Under the pieces are notes generated by a model. It was given only the letters and a program-made list of their open reading frames with translations. It ran no database searches and had not been told where the DNA came from. The position numbers and the translations under genes are program-made. Positions 6,601 to 10,803 of a stretch of 10,803 nucleotides of DNA are shown here, in pieces (within the stretch, counting starts at the first letter, position 1; each line of letters opens with the position of its first letter). The DNA is from Nitratifractor sp. (lineage in GTDB: Bacteria > Campylobacterota > Campylobacteria > Campylobacterales > Sulfurovaceae): contig WFSU01000093.1 of assembly GCA_015485845.1 (NCBI GenBank), positions 1-10,803 on the forward strand, in the 5' to 3' direction.

Positions 6601-7072
6601 CTACTTTCATGGTACATTTTTCGATCGTAGCACCGGTACCGGAGGCGCATTTGTCGTTCATGGAGGTGAGGATATTTTTGGTGCCGTCTTCGCGCTCTTT
6701 GAAGTGGATGATTTTGGCATCCTGTCCTCCGAGCTCGACAACCGAGCGTACCTCCGGGTGTAAATGTTCAACCGCCAGGACAACGGCGTTGACCTCCTGC
6801 ACGAAACGAGCTTGGATGGCCGGGGCAATGCGCGCCGCACCCGATCCGGTGATGTAGGCTTTGTCAATCGCATTGTAACGATCAGGTTGTCGCTGTTGTA
6901 AATCACTCAGAAGTTCCAGGAGTGTATCGACCTGTTTGGTGTCGTGGGGGGTGTAGGCTTTGTCGAGGATGGTGAAATGTTCGTCGCACAGGACGTATTT
7001 GACCGTGGTCGAGCCGATATCAATACCCAGGGAGAGGGCTTCAGAAGAAGCCCTCAACTTCTCACTTCTCAC
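3695..7072 (-). CDS. double-domain acyl-CoA dehydratase activase (BcrAD/BadFG ATPase x2 + DUF2229)
   Basis: An 1125-residue soluble protein of the HgdC/BcrAD-BadFG activator family, ATPases that inject electrons into 2-hydroxyacyl-CoA dehydratases or related iron-sulfur enzymes. Two ASKHA ATPase modules follow each other. Module 1 (about 14-290) has LGIDIGSTTVK, VELGGQDAK and NDKCASGTGA. Module 2 (about 352-620) has LGIDGGSTSSK, CDIGGQDIK and SNQCSAGNGM. Each keeps two cysteines exactly 39 residues apart (C142/C181 and C479/C518), the spacing of the cluster ligands C127/C166 in Acidaminococcus HgdC. A cysteine motif follows at C648, C651, C655 and C678. An Arg-rich linker (about 748-769) leads to a DUF2229 region (about 770-990) with DACYPAK (C823). 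Further cysteines are C871 and C1066. The start is GTG, sharing GTGA with the lgt stop. TTG at codon 6 is an alternative. The physiological substrate is unknown. Confidence 0.9.
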   Translation of the reverse strand: MRSEKLRASSEALSLGIDIGSTTVKYVLCDEHFTILDKAYTPHDTKQVDTLLELLSDLQQRQPDRYNAIDKAYITGSGAARIAPAIQARFVQEVNAVVLAVEHLHPEVRSVVELGGQDAKIIHFKEREDGTKNILTSMNDKCASGTGATIEKCTMKVGVELDELSSLTFKDDALHHVAAKCGVFAETDVVNLVKSSVPADEIMNSLADAIVMQNLTVLTRGNTLMPTVLLLGGPNTYLPFLQDAWRKRIRELWDERGVAYDPDQIETLITVPDNAVYYAALGAVIFGEGESTHQEPFSGLAGLEALRHTGIGKDNPYHDAPLVRDAEELAAFRARYTIPPFTLTPPQEPIRCYLGIDGGSTSSKAVLIDAHGELLLKVYQLSGGNPIQDTVDLLTQIHAFDPKGYYQIAGLGVTGYAADVLEGALRADANIVETIAHMKSAQAIFGESVDVICDIGGQDIKVLFLENGMMKNFRLSNQCSAGNGMLLQSMAKQYGVPIEHFADIAFGAVEAPKFNYGCAVFLDTDRVTFQKEGYPREALFAGIAKVLPKNIWQYVVQAPSLAALGRHFVLQGGTQYNQAALKAQVDYIASEVPNARIDVHPHCGEAGAIGAALEARDRVARQGHSTFVGLAEALQMTYTTRTDEETRCHFCPNDCSRTFIDTQTPSGNAARYIAGFACEKGTVESRDALLELRRNRKQLHATTPNLVHDESLLLFASAWTLPPKPTEADTVAVESVHTTLGGWGPTLRTRTRRPFQRSTPEARARRRALTVAIPRALNVYNLAPFLRTYLEALDLDPQRILFSDFSSEEMFLEGAKYGSVDACYPAKVAQAHVHQLLFGKKFTRKQIDYIWFPAVVTVENFLHHTMADKSCPVVIGTPRVVASSFTKERDLFALSGVNYIDDSVNMDDVALLTQQLYTTWGERLGITEDENRWAVDQGRAALRQFHDDLSARGRHILEEAERTGEVVLLLLGRSYHSDPGLNHEVLDQFQALGFKTLSINALPKDPETLERLFGKDVQDGLIEDVYDIRDVWPENYSTNSSQKVWAAKFAARHPNLAVVDLSSFKCGHDAPTYGIIDRILGASRTPHLTLHDIDANKPGGSITIRVKTFAYSLEQYAQGLKHVSK
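7034..7055. promoter_or_regulatory. perfect 9-bp hairpin in the first codons of the activase gene
   Basis: GAGGGCTTC (7034-7042) and GAAGCCCTC (7047-7055) pair perfectly around a tetraloop. On the mRNA the hairpin spans roughly codons 6-13 of the activase, between the GTG start and the first ATPase motif. Its strength and place suggest attenuation or an effect on initiation at the coupled start, but no regulatory role is shown by the sequence. Confidence 0.5.
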
Positions 7073-7087
7073 TTCTCACTTCTCACT
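7060..7087. repeat. heptamer tandem repeat, 4 x AGTGAGA (minus strand)
   Basis: Four perfect copies of TCTCACT on the plus strand (AGTGAGA on the minus strand). The array contains the last codons and TGA stop of lgt and the GTG start of the activase gene, so both the Lgt C-terminus VRSEK and the activase N-terminus MRSEK are repeat-encoded. Confidence 0.9.
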
Positions 7088-7863
7088 TGATTCCCATAGA
7101 ATGCCCAGAGGATCCAGACGATACCGATGAGGATGACGGGGAGGCTTAGAAGCTGTCCGGTGGTAAACGGGAGTGAGGTGGTGTAGTCGGCCTGGCGGGT
7201 CTTGAAATACTCAAGGGCAAAGCGGGTACCGAAGAGGAGTACGGCGAAGACGCCGGGAAGAATACGGGCAGAAAAGTCAAATGAGGTACGCCGGTAGATC
7301 GTCAGGAGGATAACAAAGATGATCAGGTAGCTGAATGCTTCGTAGAGTTGCACCGGGTGGCGGGGGAGGTGATCGACCCGGGAAAAAATGACGGCCCAGG
7401 GAACGTTGGTAGGGAGGCCGAGGATCTCGGAATTGAAAAAATTGCCGAAGCGGACAAACGCGGCGACGATCATCCCGGGAATGGTCAGGCGGGAGAGGAG
7501 CCAGGTGTAGGAGAGGTGCTCCCGGCGGGCGTAGATATAGAGGACGATCATCATCCCGATCATCCCGCCGTGACTGGCAAGCCCCCCTTTCCAGACTTTG
7601 AGGATTTCGATCGGATGGGAGAGGTAAAAACCCGGTTCATACGCCAGACAGTGCATCAGCCGGGCGCCGATCACGGTACCGGCGATGGCGTACAGCAGGA
7701 GGTTGTCGAGCGAGTCGGTGGGGACTTTTTCGCGGGTAAACATCCATTTGACCAGCGCCATCCCGATGAAAAATGAGCCGACAAAAAGCAAGCCGTACCA
7801 GCGCAACTGCAACGCGCCGTAGTGGAAGATATTGGGGTCGATGTTCCAGGTAAAGTAGTGCAT
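7069..7863 (-). CDS. lgt: phosphatidylglycerol--prolipoprotein diacylglyceryl transferase (Lgt)
   Basis: An inner-membrane enzyme that transfers diacylglycerol from phosphatidylglycerol to the lipobox cysteine of prolipoproteins, the first step of lipoprotein maturation. The 264 residues carry the family blocks RWYGLLF (21-27), GARLMHC (66-72), WKGGLASHGG (91-100, with H98 corresponding to the E. coli region around H103), the signature RFGNFFNSE (138-146, R138 matching essential R143) and FGTRFALEYFK (211-221, with R214 the likely counterpart of R239). About seven hydrophobic segments fit the known topology. The ATG at 7863 overlaps the trpA stop by one base (TAATG), and the stop lies in a heptamer array, overlapping the next gene by four bases, so translation of the three genes is probably coupled. 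The last five residues VRSEK come from the repeat and are unlikely to matter for activity. Confidence 0.96.
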   Translation of the reverse strand: MHYFTWNIDPNIFHYGALQLRWYGLLFVGSFFIGMALVKWMFTREKVPTDSLDNLLLYAIAGTVIGARLMHCLAYEPGFYLSHPIEILKVWKGGLASHGGMIGMMIVLYIYARREHLSYTWLLSRLTIPGMIVAAFVRFGNFFNSEILGLPTNVPWAVIFSRVDHLPRHPVQLYEAFSYLIIFVILLTIYRRTSFDFSARILPGVFAVLLFGTRFALEYFKTRQADYTTSLPFTTGQLLSLPVILIGIVWILWAFYGNQVRSEK

Positions 7864-8603
7864 TATTCGTTGATCCGTTCTTTGATGGTGCGGGCCATCT
7901 CGACGACTTTGGCGATTTTGTGGGTGGGGGAAAGCACATCGTCCATGAGCACTTTGACGAAGGCGGAGCCGACAATGACACCGTCGACACCTTTCACTTT
8001 TTCTCGGGCGGTTTGTTCGTTGACTCCGAAGCCGACATAGACGGGGGTCTCAGTGTGGGTACGGATCTGCTCGATGATGGGGGTGAGATCTTCGGCCTGG
8101 CCGCTGCCGGTGATCCCGGCGTAGGCGACAAGGTAGAGGAATTTGCGGGCGTCTTTGGCTATCATGGCAATCCGCTCCGGGGTATCGGTGGGGGCGATGA
8201 AGTCGATCAGGCTCAATCCCGCCTCTTCGATCAGGGGTTTCCAGGGCTGCGCCTCTTCGTAAGGGAGGTCGGGGATGATGAAGCCGTGCACGTCTGCTGC
8301 CTGGGCTTTTTCGATGAAAGTGGCCATCCCTTTGTGATAAAACGGGTTGAAATATCCCATCCAGAGAGTATCGATCATGGGGCCGATTTCGCGGGAGATT
8401 TCGAAGAGATCGTCGAGTTTGAAACCGTTCTGGAGGGAGCGGAGGTTGGCTTGTTCGATGATGGGGCCGTCGGCCACGGGATCGGAGAAGGGGATTCCCA
8501 TTTCGAGGGTATCGACTCCGGCATCCCGCAGGGCGAGGGCAAGGTCGACGGTGAAATATTTGTCCGGGAATCCGGTTGTGATATAGGCAACAAGTCGTTT
8601 CAT
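7863..8603 (-). CDS. trpA: tryptophan synthase alpha chain (TrpA)
   Basis: The alpha subunit cleaves indole-3-glycerol phosphate to indole and glyceraldehyde 3-phosphate and passes indole to TrpB. The signature LEMGIPFSDPVADGP contains E34 and D45, which correspond to catalytic E49 and D60 of the Salmonella/E. coli enzyme with the same 11-residue spacing. YAGITGSG (about 162-169) is the flexible loop region and VYVGFGVN (around 190) part of the phosphate-binding end of the TIM barrel. At 246 residues it is about 20 shorter than the E. coli protein, mainly at the N-terminus, where it begins directly with strand 1 (MKRLVAYITTGFP). The ATG at 8603 lacks a strong Shine-Dalgarno sequence. trpB and other trp genes are not adjacent in this window. 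It leads a minus-strand block with lgt and the activase gene. Confidence 0.96.
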   Translation of the reverse strand: MKRLVAYITTGFPDKYFTVDLALALRDAGVDTLEMGIPFSDPVADGPIIEQANLRSLQNGFKLDDLFEISREIGPMIDTLWMGYFNPFYHKGMATFIEKAQAADVHGFIIPDLPYEEAQPWKPLIEEAGLSLIDFIAPTDTPERIAMIAKDARKFLYLVAYAGITGSGQAEDLTPIIEQIRTHTETPVYVGFGVNEQTAREKVKGVDGVIVGSAFVKVLMDDVLSPTHKIAKVVEMARTIKERINE

Positions 8604-8633
8604 GGTATGGGTCTTTCAGATGATGTTTGTGTT

Positions 8634-8639
8634 ATTATA
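8634..8639 (-). promoter_or_regulatory. -10 element of the trpA-lgt-activase block
   Basis: A perfect TATAAT reads on the minus strand at 8639-8634, about 30 bases before the trpA ATG, preceded by an AT-rich stretch with T/A tracts as is common in Campylobacterota promoters. There is no good -35 box at 16-18 bases. It implies a leader of about 25 nt. No Trp-rich leader peptide or TrpR-like operator is recognised. Confidence 0.55.
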
Positions 8640-8664
8640 CATTTTTTAGATAAAATGAGGTCGG

Positions 8665-8816
8665 TCAAAGAGAGATTGGCTGCCGGTCGGCAGAAAAAGG
8701 CAAGCAAGAGATGCGTAGCTATATTTTGTGATGCGAATGGAATGTCCCATTTCTGATTTACGCGCTCTTGCCCGTGCCTTTATTTTCCTTCCGCCCATCA
8801 GCCAATCCCTCTTTGA
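8665..8816. repeat. long imperfect inverted repeat (about 150-nt hairpin) upstream of trpA
   Basis: TCAAAGAGAGATTGGCTG (8665-8682) matches the reverse complement of 8799-8816 at 17 of 18 positions. The symmetry continues inward through GCAAGAG (8704-8710) with CTCTTGC (8765-8771), GCGTA (8713-8717) with TACGC (8759-8763), and AATGG (8736-8740) with CCATT (8747-8751) at the tip. The left arm also holds its own hairpin CTGCCG-GT-CGGCAG (8680-8693). No convincing protein is encoded. It fills most of the divergent trpA-panB intergenic region and may be a small nonautonomous mobile element or a structured RNA. Confidence 0.6.
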
Positions 8817-8827
8817 TATTGAGAAGA

Positions 8828-8857
8828 AAGGGTAGGGTGTTGTACCCTTACAACACC
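8828..8857. repeat. two interlocking inverted repeats upstream of panB
   Basis: AAGGGTA (8828-8834) pairs with TACCCTT (8843-8849), while GGTGTTGT (8836-8843) pairs with ACAACACC (8850-8857). The two stems are nested in H-pseudoknot order, so they are either alternative hairpins or, less likely given the one-base loops, coexisting. The element ends about 25 bases before the panB ribosome-binding site and would be in the panB leader if transcription begins upstream of it. Confidence 0.6.
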
Positions 8858-8892
8858 AAAAGAATATTTTAAACAGGTTCGCAGGAAAAAAA

Positions 8893-9705
8893 ATGAGCAT
8901 CCACACCCCCCGCATCGAAAAGCGTGTGACGGTCACGACCATCGCCGCTATGAAAAATAAAGAGCCGATCACGATGGTGACGGCGTATGATGCATTGTTT
9001 GCCGGATTGTTTGACGGGGAAGTGGAGATGATTCTGGTCGGGGACAGTCTCAACATGAGTTTCCTCGGCAGAGACGATACCCTGAGTGCCACGATGGATC
9101 AAATGATTTACCACACGCAGGCGGTGTGCAACGGAGCCAAGCTGCCTCTTATTGTCTTTGACATGCCGTTCGGGTCGTATCTGACCGAGGAGCAGGCACT
9201 GGCCAACGCGGTGCGGGTCTACAGTGAGACCGATGCTCAAGCGGTCAAGATCGAAGGGGGCGTCGAGCGGGCACCGCTGGTACGGCACTTGACCCATCAC
9301 GGGATCGCGGTGGTCGCCCATATCGGGCTCATGCCCCAGTCGGTACGTGCCGAAGGGGGATACCATATCGTGGGCAAGGATGATGCGGACATCGAACGCC
9401 TTATCGCCGATGCTCTGGCGCTTCAAGAGGCCGGAGCCTTTGCGATGGTGCTTGAAGGGATGAAGACTGAAGCAGCCCGTCGCATCACCGAGGCACTTGA
9501 CATTCCGACCATCGGCATCGGTGCGGGCAATGTTACGGATGGTCAAGTATTGGTGTGGAGCGATATGTTCGGCTTTTTTGAAGCTTTCAAGCCCAAATTT
9601 GTCAAACGATACATCGATGGGGCTTCTCTGATCCGCCAGGGGTTGGAGCAGTACCGCAATGAAGTCAAGGGGAGGGAATTTCCGGATGATGCCCATTCCT
9701 ACTAA
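8893..9705 (+). CDS. panB: 3-methyl-2-oxobutanoate hydroxymethyltransferase (PanB)
   Basis: Transfers a hydroxymethyl group from 5,10-methylenetetrahydrofolate to alpha-ketoisovalerate to give ketopantoate, the first committed step of pantothenate and hence CoA synthesis. The 270 residues match the usual length of about 264. Active-site residues line up with the E. coli enzyme: D51 (VGDSLNM; E. coli D45, metal ligand), D90 (IVFDMPFGSY; D84), K119 and E121 (AVKIEGG; K112 and E114) and catalytic E188 (VLEGM; E181). The block IGIGAGNVTDGQVLVWSDMF is the family's C-terminal signature. The ATG at 8893 is preceded by AGGA with a 6-base spacer. ruvB starts 33 bases downstream on the same strand, so the two are likely co-transcribed. 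Identification is firm. Confidence 0.97.
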   Translation: MSIHTPRIEKRVTVTTIAAMKNKEPITMVTAYDALFAGLFDGEVEMILVGDSLNMSFLGRDDTLSATMDQMIYHTQAVCNGAKLPLIVFDMPFGSYLTEEQALANAVRVYSETDAQAVKIEGGVERAPLVRHLTHHGIAVVAHIGLMPQSVRAEGGYHIVGKDDADIERLIADALALQEAGAFAMVLEGMKTEAARRITEALDIPTIGIGAGNVTDGQVLVWSDMFGFFEAFKPKFVKRYIDGASLIRQGLEQYRNEVKGREFPDDAHSY

Positions 9706-9738
9706 CCCCCTAAAGCCTACAATGAGGAGAAACTGAAT

Positions 9739-10755
9739 ATGGAACGCATGGTTGAGATCGAACGCTTCGAAGGGGAGGGGAACTACGAAACCTCCCTGCG
9801 CCCAAGCTCATGGGATGAGTATGTCGGGCAGGAGAAGATCAAGAAGAACCTCAAAGTATTTATCGAAGCGAGCCGTAAACGGAGCGAAGCACTGGATCAC
9901 ATCCTCTTCTTTGGCCCTCCGGGTCTGGGTAAGACGACGCTGGCCAATATCATCGCCACTGAAATGGGAACCAACATCAAGACCACAGCCGCACCCATGA
10001 TCGAAAAATCCGGTGATCTCGCAGCACTGTTGACCAATATCGAGGAGGGGGACATCCTCTTCATCGATGAGATCCACCGGATGAGCCCGGCGATCGAAGA
10101 GATTCTCTATCCGGCGATGGAGGATTTTCGTCTCGACATCATCATCGGCTCGGGCCCGGCGGCGCAGACGGTCAAGATTGACCTGCCCCGCTTCACCCTC
10201 ATTGGCGCTACCACCCGTGCCGGGATGCTGAGCAATCCCCTCCGGGAGCGCTTCGGGATGCACTTCCGGATGCAGTTTTATACCCCCGAAGAGCTGGGCA
10301 CCATCGTCGAGCAGGCAGCACTCAAGCTGGGCAAGCCGACTGCCGGAGATGCGGCACATGAGATTGCCCGCCGATCGCGGGGCACCCCACGGATCGCTCT
10401 GCGTCTGCTGCGTCGGGTGCGGGATTTCGCCGAAGTGGCGGACGAAGCACAGATCGCCTTGCCCCGTACCCAGTATGCGCTTGATGAATTGGGGGTCAAC
10501 AGCATTGGGTTTGATGAACAGGATATCCGCCTGCTCGAACTACTGATTCTTGCGAAAGGGAAACCGATGGGTCTCAGCACAATCGGCGCCTCCCTCAGTG
10601 AAGACGAAGGGACGATCGAGGACGTCCTCGAGCCATACCTCATCGCCAACGGCTACATCGAGCGAACAGCCAGAGGGCGGATCGCGACCCCCAAAACGTA
10701 CGAACTGTTCCGCATGACCCCTCCGACGCAGGAGCAAGGAGACTTGTTTGGATAG
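9739..10755 (+). CDS. ruvB: Holliday junction branch migration ATPase RuvB
   Basis: The hexameric AAA+ motor that, with RuvA, drives branch migration of Holliday junctions before RuvC resolution. In the 338 residues, Walker A is GPPGLGKT (59-66), Walker B DILFIDEIH (105-113) with catalytic D110/E111, and sensor 1 lies in TLIGATTRAG (153-162). The arginine finger is in LRERFG (R171 most likely), sensor 2 is RGTPRIALRLLRR (R218), and the C-terminal winged helix (about 255-330) contains the conserved GLSTIGASLSEDEGTIEDV. The length is typical. The ATG at 9739 follows GAGGAG by 9 bases. A second ATG three codons on is less well spaced. It is the second gene of the panB-ruvB pair. Its 3' end overlaps a probable next gene by 8 bases. 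Confidence 0.98.
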   Translation: MERMVEIERFEGEGNYETSLRPSSWDEYVGQEKIKKNLKVFIEASRKRSEALDHILFFGPPGLGKTTLANIIATEMGTNIKTTAAPMIEKSGDLAALLTNIEEGDILFIDEIHRMSPAIEEILYPAMEDFRLDIIIGSGPAAQTVKIDLPRFTLIGATTRAGMLSNPLRERFGMHFRMQFYTPEELGTIVEQAALKLGKPTAGDAAHEIARRSRGTPRIALRLLRRVRDFAEVADEAQIALPRTQYALDELGVNSIGFDEQDIRLLELLILAKGKPMGLSTIGASLSEDEGTIEDVLEPYLIANGYIERTARGRIATPKTYELFRMTPPTQEQGDLFG

Positions 10756-10803
10756 GACGACGGGGATCATCATGATCCTGTTCGGGGTCGCGGTGTGGGC
10801 AGC
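10748..10803 (+). CDS. 5' end of a probable membrane-protein gene (partial)
   Basis: Only 18 codons are in the window. A TTG at 10748 follows a good AAGGAG (10736-10741) by 6 bases and opens the frame LDRTTGIIMILFGVAVWA, which looks like the start of a first transmembrane helix. It overlaps the ruvB stop in another frame. An in-frame ATG at 10772 with GGGGA upstream is the alternative start. In relatives such as Campylobacter a membrane protein gene follows ruvB, but this fragment is too short to assign to a family. Confidence 0.45.
   Translation, partial: MDRTTGIIMILFGVAVWA

Noticed and set aside
5573..6763. 396-residue open frame on the plus strand
   Set aside because: It too lies opposite the activase coding sequence, whose motifs and cysteine spacing prove the minus frame. 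Its composition is typical of an antisense shadow.
7920..8756. 278-residue open frame on the plus strand, opposite trpA
   Set aside because: trpA is certain on the other strand. This frame is a low-complexity Gly/Asp-rich shadow and runs into the inverted repeat without a ribosome-binding site.
8869..9696. 275-residue open frame antisense to panB
   Set aside because: PanB active-site residues fix the plus strand as coding. The antisense frame shows no motif.

Overview
The window looks like a core-genome stretch of a GC-rich member of the Campylobacterota (Epsilonproteobacteria). The evidence is a partial tmRNA gene whose proteolysis tag reads ANNTDYRPALAVA, close to the ANN-type tags of that phylum, together with the panB-ruvB gene pair, a short-N-terminus trpA, and the overall style of RuvB and Lgt. 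The base composition is too GC-rich for Campylobacter or Sulfurimonas. A Nitratifractor- or Hydrogenimonas-like lineage is possible, but I cannot fix the genus from sequence alone.

Layout. Positions 1-151 hold the 5' part of ssrA (tmRNA) on the minus strand, cut by the window edge. Its promoter (TTGACA-17-TATTAT, 249-277) lies back to back with the promoter of hisG (plus, 323-1189, long-form ATP phosphoribosyltransferase). hisG converges on a LysE/RhtB-type exporter gene (minus, 1385-1993), with palindromic REP/REPIN-like repeats between them and again between the exporter and the next gene. From 8603 down to 2171 runs a minus-strand block: trpA, lgt (1-base overlap), an 1125-residue double-ATPase activase of the 2-hydroxyacyl-CoA dehydratase activator family (4-base GTGA overlap with lgt), and, after a 117-base repeat-filled gap, a 468-residue dehydratase-like partner. 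Divergent from trpA, panB and ruvB form a plus-strand pair (8893-10755). A probable membrane-protein gene then begins by overlapping the ruvB stop and runs off the window.

How the parts relate. hisG, trpA and panB are single biosynthetic genes (histidine, tryptophan, pantothenate/CoA), scattered as is usual in this phylum. lgt (lipoprotein maturation), ruvB (Holliday junction branch migration) and ssrA (ribosome rescue) are housekeeping. The least understood unit is the activase/dehydratase-like pair, which takes up 4.9 kb and keeps all the cysteines expected of an ATP-driven iron-sulfur electron-transfer system with unknown substrate.

The noncoding part is unusually rich in repeats: a family of 7-bp tandem repeats at five places (two of them encoding the last residues of proteins), two inverted REP pairs, a roughly 150-nt near-continuous hairpin upstream of trpA, and several perfect hairpins placed exactly at translation starts or at the tmRNA 5' end.
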